Program-made: the position numbers and the translations under genes
The notes under the pieces: model-generated
The model's input: the letters and a program-made list of their open reading frames with translations, nothing else
The model's database searches: none
What the model was told of the DNA's origin: nothing
In this document: one piece after another, positions 54,101 to 63,264 of the stretch
Position numbering within the stretch: the first letter of the stretch is position 1
Layout: each line of letters starts with the position of its first letter
Source of the DNA: Lachnospiraceae bacterium
GTDB taxonomy: Bacteria; Bacillota; Clostridia; Lachnospirales; Lachnospiraceae
Direction: 5' to 3'
Length of the DNA: 64,000 bases
Assembly: GCA_024684085.1 (NCBI GenBank)
Contig: JAIKXM010000039.1
Location: 1-64,000 of the forward strand

Positions 54101-57100
54101 AACAGTATCGCTGATCGAACTGTTTGCAACTGATGTAGCAGTAACCTTAACAGTTCCTGCCTTAAGTGCTGTAACACGACCTGAACTTGATACAGTAGCA
54201 ACTGAAGAGTCATCAACAGACCAGCTTATTGCAGGATTAGTCGCATTGGAAGGTGTAACAGTTGCGCCCAGATCCAATGTCTCACCAACATTCATTGCAT
54301 CCTTTGCACCTGTTATCTTAACACTCTTAACAGCAACATCAGCAGATGCACTACCGCTTACTGTAATAGTTATCTCGTTAGATCTAACACCATATACATA
54401 AGCATATACGATAGCCTTTCCTGGATTAAGACCTGTTACCGTTCCGTTAGAACTGATAGATGCAACAGCATCACTGCTGCTTGAACTACTTTCGCTACTA
54501 CTTCCACTGCTGCTTGAGCTGCTATCACTTATAGTCTCAATATACCATTCTACAGGTCCCTTGCAAGTTGAAGGATTAACACTGGCATTGACCTTAACCG
54601 TCTTTCCTTTAGCAACTGATGTTGCTGAGGCGCTTAATGTAACCTTCTGAACGGGTTCATAATCAACCCAACCTGCATAGATTCTTGTCTCTTGCGCTGT
54701 AGGCTTAAATACAGCTGATGAATAATTATAGGTATATACAAGAGGTGTCTTACAATCGGCATCTGTATACCATCCGCCAAAGAGCTTATTACCATCTCTT
54801 CTTATACATGAAGCATATTCACTAAGATAGATAGATTCAAACTTACCAAGCTTATGGAATGAAACCGTATCTTCTCTCTGGTAGGCATAAGGAATATCTT
54901 CATATTCATACGTATTACCAAAGAATCCACCATTAGCATAGATCCACACCTTATATGCAGGTCCATACTTAGCATATAGATCAGTTATACCATAATCGGC
55001 TTCGGTAAGTTTTATTAAAACATGACCGTTACCTTCAACACGTATTCTGTCTTCAGGAACAGGTTTAGTGAGTGCCGCATCGTAATACCATCCGTAGAAT
55101 GCGAGATCATCGTCATCAATATTGACAACGGGACCGTAATTCCACATATAAGGATTCTTCTCAAGATCAACAGTTTCTTCCTTACGTGTAGAATCAAAGT
55201 ATAAGTAACCATCTCCTGCATGGAAAGTTACTTTTATATAGTTATCAGGATCATAAGAGTTCTCATATGTAGTCCACTTACAATATACCTTAAGATCATT
55301 ATTTACGACCGTATCATAAGGAACCGGCTGTTTACAAGCAGCATCATAATAACCCCAAAAGAAACTATCATAACCGTCCTTATAGTTTGAAATATTATAA
55401 GGTGCAGCTGCGTCACCGAATCTAACTCCCTTAGGTACTAAAACATTACATTCAGTATTATCAGCATTGAATTCAAAATCTACACCGCCATCATAATCCG
55501 GATTATATTTTCCGCCATTAGCATTATATGTAATGGTTACAAAGTCTGAAGTCCACTTTGCATACAGATCCATGTCCGAAACCGGTACAAAACCATTTCG
55601 TCCAAGAGACATACTGCTACCATCAGCTTTCACCAGATAGCATTCATAATCAAATATATAATAATTGCCGGTACAGGCTGCATTGGTATACCATCCCATG
55701 CATAACTTTTTGCCTGTGGGGGTTTCCTTAAAAGAAGGTACCGAAGTAGGAGTTGAATAACCCCATTCACCATATCTGTAAATCTGTCCCTTTACAACCT
55801 TTACCTTAACAGTATCTGTATTATTATTGAACTTTGCATTTGTATCATTAGCATGGAAAGTAATAACAAAACAGTCATCCCAACCTGCATACAGGGTGAG
55901 ATTACTATTTACAGGATAGTTGTAAAGGTTAGCAACTTCTGATGTACAGTCAGCATCTGTGAACCATCCTTTGAAAACCTTGTTCTCTGCACTATTGGCA
56001 ACATAAGGCAAATAAGCTCCTACACTATTACCTTCTGCCACACTTACCGTCTGATTATCGCTTGTGCTTTCGCCTTCAGCATTAATAAATGTACCGCCAT
56101 TAGCGACAAATGTTACGGAATAAGCTGTTGCGAAACCGGCATAATAAGTTACATCAGATGTAAAACGTGTATTCTCTATATCAGCAGTTGATATAGGATT
56201 CTTACAAGCAGCGTCTGTGAACCATCCCTTGAATACTTTATTTTCATCAGGGGATTCTACTTCTCTCGGAACAGGATAATTAAGAGCATCCCCCTGCGTT
56301 ACTTCATAAGAGACGCTTTCACTGCCGTTAATAACACCGCCATTACCATCAAATTTAACTGTCCAAATCTTATTATACTTGGCATAGAACTCAACGCTCT
56401 CATCAAATGTATCAAAATATGTGTTAAGTTGATGCTCTGTTCCATCTTTTACGTAATACCAACCGGCAAATCTATAACCGCCGTCTTTATAAGGATCAGA
56501 AGGGAAGTTAGAGTTCTCTCCAACGCAATCACCTTTTCGGAAATTCAAAGCTTCAACTGTAGACTCTCCTCCTATAGTACCGCCTCTAAGATCAAAGGTT
56601 GCTGTAAGAGGTGCTGCGTATCTGGCATAATATGTAATATTGCCTTTTACAACTGTCTCTTCAATCGCTTTCTTACTTATAGGATTCTTAAGTTCAGGGT
56701 CAGTACACCATGTATCAAAGAACAAAGTCTCATGCTCAGGTTCTCTAACCCAACCGAAATCACCAAATACATTACCATCTGTAACAGTAATATCTTCAGT
56801 TACAATTTTTATCTCAGGATAAGTATCATAACCATATTCATCAGGTATCGGTTCTGCCTGATAATCGTAGTCTGTATATAACCAACCGTCACCGGCATCG
56901 AATGTTACCGTATACTGAGGAGCATATCTTGCCCAAACTTCAGCATCACTTGTAACTTCAGTATTATATCTATCAACTTTCTGGGTGTATTCAGCATCAT
57001 AATACCAACCGTCAAAAACAAGACCTTCGGTATCTATTGTGATACCCTTACCTTCATCTAAGGCATAATAATTACTACCTTCGGGAATCTTAACGATCCG

Positions 57101-58048
57101 ATCACCGGTAATCTTCTCACCATAACTGTTTATATAATAACCGTCACCATAATGAGCAGTTATAGTGTAATTATTCTTATAAAATGCCGTAAGTGTTGTA
57201 TCTTCATACATAGTATAGTAATAAGCAGAATAAACCTCTTCTTCACCATGCATCCACTTATCAAACACCTTGGAATCGTTAGCATATTCAATGTCATAAG
57301 GAGTAGAGTCGGGATAATTACGACTATTTATTCTAAAGGAAGCAGTTCTTTCTGTCTTTTGACCTCCATAAATAGGATCCCAATAGCTAAGTGAATTAGG
57401 ATTACCTTCTTCATCAAAGCCGGCATCAAATGTTACAACATTATACTTACGCTCATAATGAGCATAGTAAGTCAGACTATTACCGCCGGTAAAAGAGTCT
57501 GAACTTATGTTAAAACTGGTAACAGATTGATCATAAACCTTTTCCCCACCTGTACGTGAAGTATACCAACCTGTAAATTCATAATGAAGATCTGACATAA
57601 CAGGAGCATATGGATAATCAATTTCAACATATACATAATCTTCGCCTGAATCATTCTTGAATGTCTTGGTAGTTCCGTCTTTAACAAGTACATTATAGTC
57701 TGAAGCTTCAGCCTGCTTTAAGAAAAAGCCTCCGTTAGCGTCAAAAGTAACTGAATAAGTGCCTTCACCTGATGGATCATACGCTCCCTGTCCATCAGCC
57801 ATGATATCCGTCTTGATTCCGCCATCAACAGTAACAACCTCTGTAACCGGGTCTGTCACATCACCTTCGGAATCAACCTCACTCGAAACATCTGTTTCGG
57901 CAACATTAATAGAATCCGGGAGTTCTTCACTCACGGCTTCGTTTTCATCCGGCAATCCACTTGCCATTGCGTTCAGTGAGTCTAAAGACACTGAACTCAT
58001 TGCAAGTACGATTGCGAGGATCATGGATAGAATCCTTCTAAACTTCAT
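51104..58048 (-). CDS. Giant secreted InlB-repeat / Big_2 surface protein
   Basis: The product has 2314 residues from ATG 58048, chosen because GAGGAGG lies 8 bases upstream. A signal peptide (1 to about 30) is followed by about eleven InlB B-type repeats (to about residue 1130) with variants of FKGWFTDADC and tyrosine/glycine-rich strands. A Ser-rich linker (SSSSSSGSSSESSSSSS) and seven Big_2 immunoglobulin-like domains follow (about 1140-1780), repeating ITWTSANAEVATVD-like cores. The last 520 residues hold several MBG-like units (YTVKYANN, YIAYPDD, FYVEYSNN). No sorting signal, S-layer or choline-binding motif is visible at the C-terminus, which ends IEKGTLLWAK. Probably an adhesin or wall-associated stalk. 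Confidence 0.88.
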   Translation of the reverse strand: MKFRRILSMILAIVLAMSSVSLDSLNAMASGLPDENEAVSEELPDSINVAETDVSSEVDSEGDVTDPVTEVVTVDGGIKTDIMADGQGAYDPSGEGTYSVTFDANGGFFLKQAEASDYNVLVKDGTTKTFKNDSGEDYVYVEIDYPYAPVMSDLHYEFTGWYTSRTGGEKVYDQSVTSFNISSDSFTGGNSLTYYAHYERKYNVVTFDAGFDEEGNPNSLSYWDPIYGGQKTERTASFRINSRNYPDSTPYDIEYANDSKVFDKWMHGEEEVYSAYYYTMYEDTTLTAFYKNNYTITAHYGDGYYINSYGEKITGDRIVKIPEGSNYYALDEGKGITIDTEGLVFDGWYYDAEYTQKVDRYNTEVTSDAEVWARYAPQYTVTFDAGDGWLYTDYDYQAEPIPDEYGYDTYPEIKIVTEDITVTDGNVFGDFGWVREPEHETLFFDTWCTDPELKNPISKKAIEETVVKGNITYYARYAAPLTATFDLRGGTIGGESTVEALNFRKGDCVGENSNFPSDPYKDGGYRFAGWYYVKDGTEHQLNTYFDTFDESVEFYAKYNKIWTVKFDGNGGVINGSESVSYEVTQGDALNYPVPREVESPDENKVFKGWFTDAACKNPISTADIENTRFTSDVTYYAGFATAYSVTFVANGGTFINAEGESTSDNQTVSVAEGNSVGAYLPYVANSAENKVFKGWFTDADCTSEVANLYNYPVNSNLTLYAGWDDCFVITFHANDTNAKFNNNTDTVKVKVVKGQIYRYGEWGYSTPTSVPSFKETPTGKKLCMGWYTNAACTGNYYIFDYECYLVKADGSSMSLGRNGFVPVSDMDLYAKWTSDFVTITYNANGGKYNPDYDGGVDFEFNADNTECNVLVPKGVRFGDAAAPYNISNYKDGYDSFFWGYYDAACKQPVPYDTVVNNDLKVYCKWTTYENSYDPDNYIKVTFHAGDGYLYFDSTRKEETVDLEKNPYMWNYGPVVNIDDDDLAFYGWYYDAALTKPVPEDRIRVEGNGHVLIKLTEADYGITDLYAKYGPAYKVWIYANGGFFGNTYEYEDIPYAYQREDTVSFHKLGKFESIYLSEYASCIRRDGNKLFGGWYTDADCKTPLVYTYNYSSAVFKPTAQETRIYAGWVDYEPVQKVTLSASATSVAKGKTVKVNASVNPSTCKGPVEWYIETISDSSSSSSGSSSESSSSSSDAVASISSNGTVTGLNPGKAIVYAYVYGVRSNEITITVSGSASADVAVKSVKITGAKDAMNVGETLDLGATVTPSNATNPAISWSVDDSSVATVSSSGRVTALKAGTVKVTATSVANSSISDTVSIVVESHEPQVTRLTVEYEGSTNLKIGSTLQLQANVQAEEGADTSVTWTSSNTSVATVDSAGLVTAVAKGEAVIKAKAGKLEKTITITVVNIPVTNIQITGYTVAPVSMQPGTTLKLAAVVNPANATDMSVTWSTTNAEVVTVDEAGLITAVANGEATINATANDGSGVVGSVKVTVAEVEVSSIRLRAVNGDIMVPATSQQLDVTVLPANAANKTLTWTVSDESVASVTDGVVTTKAEDAIQWGDTDAIEFTVTATAANGVKATVALTVKKEEHPVTSVAIDAKNYRAGLKINDTFRLAAVIEPSNATDKAITWTSANAEVATVDQTGLVTVKGYGESKITATATNGTKAEYALKIDKINVTNVTLAKTGGDNYLAIGKRTQLTADIAPADASVKDITWYTSNPSIATVDEDGYVTGISQGTVDITAKALDDKTKSASVTLTVFEDSDTLYVEFAEGSEFIYTGFNITPKVNVYNRGRMLMQDTDYTVKYANNKAANDGSDPKKAPKVTVTGKTVSATAEAYFRILPKDISDEEAIAAPDVTIASGKTAKPVLYFGGSKLGAKDFSNPYEKDKFTSSRVITVTGKGNFTGQREIWINVTDPKSVPKIKVASFKPADRTFNGQPQKLTAEELIVVSANDKSKPATALIEGEDYYIAYPDDITSAGNVKITIVGIGDYTGTVSKSYKIDPAKNDVAEIKNISIKFPDADDFNEDFEVDSFTYKPGGVLPLVEIIVTRSDDSTEVLSAGKDYKVAYKDNKKATATNKNKLATATITFLGNYKKLNKEIKKFYIDKADLEEANTFAEDKIVAPDKSLKYVLSKPIVDMDNVTVSDKEYTVTYYVNGDVVTAKDKMYKKLAEGESILVDVEIEAKDTGNYQGYASTCQYYITAANKDNDLSKATVIIQKKGDSTHKKVTKLKFTGKEIRIGEGEYEDYELYVTIGPKKSPIELIENEDFYVEYSNNVNAGKATIVLNAYNERVYGSKKFTFTIEKGTLLWAK

Positions 58049-58095
58049 ACACAATACCTCCTCTGTAATACTCCCCATTAAGGGGGTAGGATATA

Positions 58096-58140
58096 AACAT
58101 TATAATACTATACTCCGTAAAACGTGTAAATATCGTGTCT
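58096..58140 (-). promoter_or_regulatory. Candidate promoter region of the giant surface protein gene
   Basis: The minus strand shows a clear TATAAT about 55 bp before the start and TTTACA about 20 bp upstream of it. The spacer is longer than ideal. An AT-rich tract lies further upstream. Weak evidence. Confidence 0.35.
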
Positions 58141-58231
58141 GATAAATAATAATTTTTGTGATATTGTGCTATATTTTATTTTCATTTTACCACACTTTTA
58201 TACTTGACAAAGATGAAGAATGATCATATTT

Positions 58232-58309
58232 GCATCCTTAGCGGAGCTTTTTTATGTAATAGGAATTACTTTCCTATTACATAAAAAAGCCTATCATCAT
58301 CTGACAGGC
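58232..58309 (-). terminator. EAL-gene terminator fused to a palindromic repeat (family with 22429-22510)
   Basis: The minus strand has AAGCCTGTCA-loop-TGATAGGCTT, and its U-run begins a second, perfect 18-bp hairpin, TTTTTTATGTAATAGGAA with TTCCTATTACATAAAAAA. GCTCCGCTAAGGATGC follows. Both hairpin and 16-mer match the copy downstream of sepF. The A/T ends make it potentially bidirectional. Confidence 0.8.
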
Positions 58310-58332
58310 TTTCAATAATCCATATTTACATA

Positions 58333-60261
58333 TCATCCCGCATAAGCGTTCTTATCAATAAATGCAATGAATTCTGCACCGGGAACCGGTTTAGAGAAGA
58401 GATACCCCTGGAAATACTTACATCCGAGTTCCAATAGCATATCATAGCTTTCTTTATTCTCAACTCCCTCGGCCACACTCTCATATCCAAGACCGTTTAT
58501 AAGCGATACGATCGACTTAAGTATGATCTTACCGTCTTCGGATTCAAGCGCAGACCTCACAAGACTTATATCAAGCTTAACAAATCTCATGGGCAGCTTG
58601 ATCATGTTGATAACATTGGCATATCCTATGCCAAAATCATCCATCGCAAAGTTGAAACCACCTTTATTCATCTTAGTGATATTATTCTTCATGATCTTAT
58701 GATCATTGATGCAGGCAGTCTCATTAAGCTCGAGATTGATATAATTATGATCAATATTATATTTCTTCAGAATAGCATTGAACTTGTCATACAGATCACT
58801 CTGCATGCACTGCAGTGAAGAAAGGTTCACATCTATGAAGTCGACGCCTCTCTCCTTAAGATTATTCTCTGATGCGAATCTGCATACTTTCTCAAGGACC
58901 TTCTCTCCGATGGATATGATCAGTCCGTGCTTCTCCGCAAGCGGAATAAAGCTTGCCGGCGAGATAACCTGACCGTCTTCCGTGATCATTCTGACCAAAG
59001 CTTCTGCACCGACATGTCTGTTACCTTCGTTCGAATATATAGTCTGATAATATACATCCAGACGATCATGTTCAAGAGCATCAAGAATAGCATGAACCGT
59101 ATCCTCTTCCATCTTAACCAGACTCAACTGCTCTGCCGTTATAGGTGATATCTTATTATCGATCAGATCAACCGCACTCTTATTCTCAAAGATATCTATA
59201 GCTTTCCTTATCCATTCCGTCTTCTTATATCTTTCACAAGGAAGGAAACACGCATAAGAGAATAAGAATATCTTGGAGTTCTCCAGCTGAATACCTTCAT
59301 CGATCTTCTTAAGAACAGACTCTGCACTTTCATAAGGCGTGTCATGTGCAACACTCGCAAATGAACCGTTTCCAAGATAAAATACGTTATTCTTACCCAT
59401 TACGCTCTTTATTCGCTGTCCAAGTTCCTTATTCACCTCGAACAACAAAGTTCTTGAGAGCATGGTATTAAGATGATCTCTTTCGGCAACACCGAATAAC
59501 AGAATTACACTATTGGAATGGATATTGTCCATATTGTCGAGTTTAGACAAAAATCCTTTATAGTTATAACATTCTACTTCTTCATTAATGAATTTATCAG
59601 GATTCTCCAGAGACGTATACAGTATCATCAGCATAAGTCCGTTACCGAACGATATGATAAGTATATTCGGAAGTAAGAGCTGACCCACAATGAATACAAA
59701 GTCAATGATCAAACTGCAGTTAACGGCAAAGTAATCATTCTTACTGAACAAATTCTTATACTTCAGAAGAATGTAGATATTCAGAATAATATTGTAGAAT
59801 CCAAAACAGTATAACAGATAATAACACGGTCCTGTGGAATATACACCGTTGCGATCAACAGAAAACACCAGATGAGTAAGAGGTGAACTGACGATCAGTC
59901 CCGCAAGTACCACAAAGAATACTCTAAGCAACAGTATCAGCTTCCTACCGGTATTCTCATTAGCCGTCAAGAGCTTGATATATTCGGTATAACACAGATT
60001 AAGAAGTGGATATATCAACAGACTTATCATTCTGACTGCATACAGACTATAATTGGGAAATTCTCCCTTTGAAAGAAACAGATGCGAATTAATGTCGCCC
60101 GAGATCTGTAACAATACGAAGATGATCAACGCAAAGTAAAGCTTACCGGTTTTGAGAATGGAGCTCTTCCTTACCCGATACATGATTCCGAGTATTATCA
60201 ATAATACCGCTCCTGCGTAATCGATATACAATTCGGTCGACTGCATAAAACTCAGTTCCAT
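58333..60261 (-). CDS. Membrane-bound cyclic-di-GMP phosphodiesterase (7TM, degenerate GGDEF, EAL)
   Basis: The protein has 642 residues from ATG 60261, which has GAGGAG 7 bases upstream. About seven helices occupy residues 10-215, then a GGDEF-like domain (about 240-390) without a GGDEF motif, so cyclase activity is unlikely. The EAL domain (about 400-640) keeps GAEALVRM, LELNET, MDDFGIGYAN, VKLDISLV, AEGVENKE and YFQGYLFSKP, so catalytic metal ligands and lysine are intact. It should degrade c-di-GMP in response to a membrane or extracellular signal. It stands alone, downstream of a mobile palindromic element. Confidence 0.9.
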   Translation of the reverse strand: MELSFMQSTELYIDYAGAVLLIILGIMYRVRKSSILKTGKLYFALIIFVLLQISGDINSHLFLSKGEFPNYSLYAVRMISLLIYPLLNLCYTEYIKLLTANENTGRKLILLLRVFFVVLAGLIVSSPLTHLVFSVDRNGVYSTGPCYYLLYCFGFYNIILNIYILLKYKNLFSKNDYFAVNCSLIIDFVFIVGQLLLPNILIISFGNGLMLMILYTSLENPDKFINEEVECYNYKGFLSKLDNMDNIHSNSVILLFGVAERDHLNTMLSRTLLFEVNKELGQRIKSVMGKNNVFYLGNGSFASVAHDTPYESAESVLKKIDEGIQLENSKIFLFSYACFLPCERYKKTEWIRKAIDIFENKSAVDLIDNKISPITAEQLSLVKMEEDTVHAILDALEHDRLDVYYQTIYSNEGNRHVGAEALVRMITEDGQVISPASFIPLAEKHGLIISIGEKVLEKVCRFASENNLKERGVDFIDVNLSSLQCMQSDLYDKFNAILKKYNIDHNYINLELNETACINDHKIMKNNITKMNKGGFNFAMDDFGIGYANVINMIKLPMRFVKLDISLVRSALESEDGKIILKSIVSLINGLGYESVAEGVENKESYDMLLELGCKYFQGYLFSKPVPGAEFIAFIDKNAYAG

Positions 60262-60355
60262 ATAATAACTCCTCATCAAATAATCTCATTATATTATACC
60301 AAACACGAAATTGATATACAAGACAACAATTTATATATGAATTATATGACAATTT

Positions 60356-60540
60356 GTTACTGTTCACACCCGTGTTTTTGTAAATAGCTACAGGAAATAT
60401 ATTCACAAGAAACGCCTATGTGAGCGTCGGTACTTAGCTAGGCGAAGCCGAGCTTAGTATCCGCTACGCTTACCTCGGAGCGAGAGCGCCGTTTCGGTGA
60501 ATATATTTCCTGTAGCGAACAGACACCTGTGAACAGTAAC
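60356..60540. mobile_element. 185-bp MITE-like element carrying the 96-bp cassette, best-preserved copy
   Basis: The ends GTTACTGTTCACA and TGTGAACAGTAAC are perfect 13-bp inverted repeats. Perfect 8-bp direct repeats GACAATTT flank them (60348-60355, 60541-60548). Inside, AATATATT is duplicated (60396-60403, 60500-60507) around a 96-bp cassette at 60404-60499. It lies between the rlmH stop and the EAL gene, 95 bp from the EAL start, where it may affect transcription. Confidence 0.93.
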
Positions 60541-60551
60541 GACAATTTCCT

Positions 60552-61031
60552 CTACTTATGATATGGTTCGTTATTAATTATACGAAAAGATCTGTATATC
60601 TGCTCTGTAAGGATCACCCTCATCAACTGATGGGGAAAAGTCATATCCGAGAAACTGAGCATCATATCACTCTTTGACTTGATCTCCTTACACAGCCCCA
60701 ATGATCCGCCTATGATGAAGCTTATATTCCCCTGTCCCGAAGTCATAAGTCCGGATATTTTTCCGGCAAAATCAACCGAATCAAGCTTCTTACCCTCTAT
60801 AGCAAGTGAGCATATGTATGAACCCTCCGGGATCTTATCGAGTATCCGCTTCCCTTCCTTCTCCATAATGAGATCAGCCTGATGATCCGAGATATTCTCA
60901 GGTGTCTTCTCATCCGCCACCTCGATTATCTTAAGGTCACAATATTTAGAGAGGCGCTTGGCATATTCAGCCAGCGCCTCCTTATAGAAATTCTCTTTGA
61001 TCTTACCAACACATATGATGTTAATCTTCAT
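60552..61031 (-). CDS. rlmH: 23S rRNA (pseudouridine1915-N3)-methyltransferase RlmH
   Basis: The 159-residue SPOUT-fold methyltransferase begins MKINIICVGKIKENFYKEA and ends with MTFPHQLMRVILTEQIYRSFRIINNEPYHK, the family signature. FIIGGSLGLC (about 103) forms the SAM-binding knot. The track's 217-residue form starts inside the neighbouring gene; ATG 61031 with AAGG about 9 bases ahead is correct for the family. It overlaps the zinc-ribbon gene by 11 nt. Confidence 0.96.
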   Translation of the reverse strand: MKINIICVGKIKENFYKEALAEYAKRLSKYCDLKIIEVADEKTPENISDHQADLIMEKEGKRILDKIPEGSYICSLAIEGKKLDSVDFAGKISGLMTSGQGNISFIIGGSLGLCKEIKSKSDMMLSFSDMTFPHQLMRVILTEQIYRSFRIINNEPYHK

Positions 61032-61836
61032 TATCAAAAACCTTTGAATATACATCTTCAAGGATATACTCCTCGAAGTCTTTATCAAGATCGGTGAATG
61101 CTTCTTCAAGCTTCTTGCGTAAGAGATCCATCCTCGCAAAATAGACCGCCCCATCATCATCGTCAGCCTTATCAGCCGTGACAACATCAGACGGATCAAT
61201 AGCAAGTGCTTCCGCCCACTCCATTATCCTGTCACGAACCTCATCATCACTCTTCTGCTTAACTTTAAGCCTGGCAGCTGTTCTGTATGATGAGATACCG
61301 CTGTAGATAAATACAAGGAATAAGAATCCCATGACGATATTGAGCAGTATCTTCGATGAACCGATGGATAAGAACGGCAGCTTACCGAGATTCATAAGTA
61401 CTAACAGAACGATACCTGCAACGCCCACAAGGATAAGTGACCATGCGCCGGACTTATATTCCGTAGCAAGACTTTCCGGAGTCTCGTAAGGCTTAGCGAT
61501 ACTGATCTGTTCTTCCGCTTCATCTTCCGCGAGCTCATCGCCGTCTTCGGTATTGAGAAACTCTCTGATATAGACATTGATCCTTGTTATGATATCTTTT
61601 CGAATCCTCTCCGGAGCATATAATTCCCACTGCTCACTACCATCGTCATATCTTATCTCAAAGTCATTGATATCATTCGATCTAAGAAATTCTTCGATGC
61701 CATGCATTGTGGCTTCATCAGAGAAATACACAGGCTCCATTACATCTTCAAGATTCTCAACAAGAGTACATCCGCAATCACTGCAGACTTCATAGCCTTC
61801 TTTATATTCATTCTTACATATAGGGCACCAGGGCAT
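61021..61836 (-). CDS. Zinc-ribbon membrane protein of unknown function
   Basis: The 271-residue protein begins MPWCPICKNEYKEGYEVCSDCGC, a four-cysteine zinc ribbon. A DUF2007-like segment follows (about 40-95, EEFLRSNDINDFEIRYDD). Two membrane helices (about 130-150 and 160-182) separate it from an acidic C-terminal helix region (about 190-271). The zinc ribbon and the tail should both be cytoplasmic. I do not recognise a function. GAGAGG lies before the ATG; it is between nfnB and rlmH. Confidence 0.75.
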   Translation of the reverse strand: MPWCPICKNEYKEGYEVCSDCGCTLVENLEDVMEPVYFSDEATMHGIEEFLRSNDINDFEIRYDDGSEQWELYAPERIRKDIITRINVYIREFLNTEDGDELAEDEAEEQISIAKPYETPESLATEYKSGAWSLILVGVAGIVLLVLMNLGKLPFLSIGSSKILLNIVMGFLFLVFIYSGISSYRTAARLKVKQKSDDEVRDRIMEWAEALAIDPSDVVTADKADDDDGAVYFARMDLLRKKLEEAFTDLDKDFEEYILEDVYSKVFDNED

Positions 61837-61839
61837 ATC

Positions 61840-63231
61840 TTAACCTCTCTTTGCGCTTAAGTATTCGTCTATGCCCTTTGCTCCGGCCTTACCGGCACCC
61901 ATGGCAAGAATAACCGTTGCAGCACCTGTAACAGCATCTCCACCTGCAAAAACGCCTGTTTTTGATGTCTGGCCGTTCTCTTCGTCAGCGATGATACACT
62001 TATGCTTATTTATCTCAAGTCCTTCTGTTGTAGAAGATATAAGAGGATTGGGGCTTGTACCCAAAGACATTATAACCGTATCTACATCAATAATGAACTC
62101 TGAACCGGGAATCTCAACCGGACGTCTTCTTCCGGAAGCATCAGGCTCGCCGAGTTCCATTCTGATACACTTGATTCCGTTAACCCAACCGTTGTCATCT
62201 GAGAGGATCTCAACAGGGTTGGTAAGGAGATCAAATATAATTCCTTCTTCTTTTGCATGATGTACTTCTTCTACTCTGGCAGGTAACTCTTCTTCGCTAC
62301 GTCTGTAGATGATATGTACTTCACTGCCAAGTCTGAGAGCAGTTCTTGCAGCATCCATTGCTACGTTACCACCACCAACTACGGCTACCTTCTTGCCGAT
62401 CTTAACAGGAGTAGCACTCTCCGGATCAAAAGCCTTCATAAGATTGCTTCTTGTAAGGTACTCATTGGCTGAGAATACACCGTTGGCAGTCTCACCGGGA
62501 ATACCCATGAACTTGGGAAGACCTGCACCCGAACCGATGAAGATTGCCTCGAATCCTTCTTCAGCAAGCTCATCTATAGTAACCGATTTACCTATGATAA
62601 CATTAGTCTCGATCTTAACACCGAGAGACTTAACGTTCTCGATCTCTTTCTTAACGACCTTCTCCTTGGGAAGACGAAACTCCGGAATACCGTATACAAG
62701 AACACCGCCTGCCTCATGAAGTGCCTCAAAGATGGTAACATCATATCCCATCTTGGCAAGATCGCCGGCACATGTAAGACCTGCAGGACCTGAACCGATA
62801 ACCGCAACCTTCTGACCCTTCTTCTCAGCAGAAGAAACAGGCTTGATATTATTCTCTGAAGCCCAGTCAGCTACGAATCTCTCAAGCTTACCTATACTTA
62901 CAGGCTCACCCTTGATACCTCTGATACACTTACCCTCACACTGGCTCTCCTGAGGACACACACGACCACAGACAGCAGGTAAAGCACTTGATTCAGAAAT
63001 GATCTCATATGCTTTTTCAAAATCACCGTTCTTAACCTGCTCTACGAAGCCGGGAATATTGATCGATACGGGACATCCCTGTACACACTGGGGCTTATTC
63101 TTACAATTGATACATCTTGAAGCCTCTTCCATAGCTTCTTCTTTGTTATATCCAAGGCACACCTCTTCAAAATTGGTGGCTCTAACGCTTGCATCCTGTT
63201 CACGTACAGGAACCTTCTTAAGTACGTCCAT
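61840..63231 (-). CDS. nfnB: GltA-family NADPH flavoprotein, probable NfnB (large subunit of electron-bifurcating transhydrogenase)
   Basis: The 463-residue protein has an N-terminal double 4Fe-4S domain (CINCKNKPQCVQGCPV, about 40, and CGRVCPQESQCEGKC, about 89). An FAD site (VAVIGSGPAGLTCAG, about 143) and an NADPH site (VAVVGGGNVAMDAARTALRLG, about 285) follow. Such proteins are often annotated as homotetrameric glutamate synthase small subunits. The upstream partner is an NfnA-like subunit, so I favour NADH-dependent ferredoxin:NADP oxidoreductase. No glutamate synthase large subunit is visible. Confidence 0.88.
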   Translation of the reverse strand: MDVLKKVPVREQDASVRATNFEEVCLGYNKEEAMEEASRCINCKNKPQCVQGCPVSINIPGFVEQVKNGDFEKAYEIISESSALPAVCGRVCPQESQCEGKCIRGIKGEPVSIGKLERFVADWASENNIKPVSSAEKKGQKVAVIGSGPAGLTCAGDLAKMGYDVTIFEALHEAGGVLVYGIPEFRLPKEKVVKKEIENVKSLGVKIETNVIIGKSVTIDELAEEGFEAIFIGSGAGLPKFMGIPGETANGVFSANEYLTRSNLMKAFDPESATPVKIGKKVAVVGGGNVAMDAARTALRLGSEVHIIYRRSEEELPARVEEVHHAKEEGIIFDLLTNPVEILSDDNGWVNGIKCIRMELGEPDASGRRRPVEIPGSEFIIDVDTVIMSLGTSPNPLISSTTEGLEINKHKCIIADEENGQTSKTGVFAGGDAVTGAATVILAMGAGKAGAKGIDEYLSAKRG

Positions 63232-63264
63232 AAATCTATATTAACTCCTTTCGCGATCCTCTTA

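Noticed and set aside
61032-61205. N-terminal extension of RlmH in the ORF track
   Set aside because: The extension lies inside the zinc-ribbon gene and is out of character for the family; ATG 61031 gives the standard 159-residue protein.
61840-63231. Glutamate synthase small subunit as the primary call
   Set aside because: No large subunit is present in the window and the partner gene is NfnA-like, so the bifurcating transhydrogenase is more likely.
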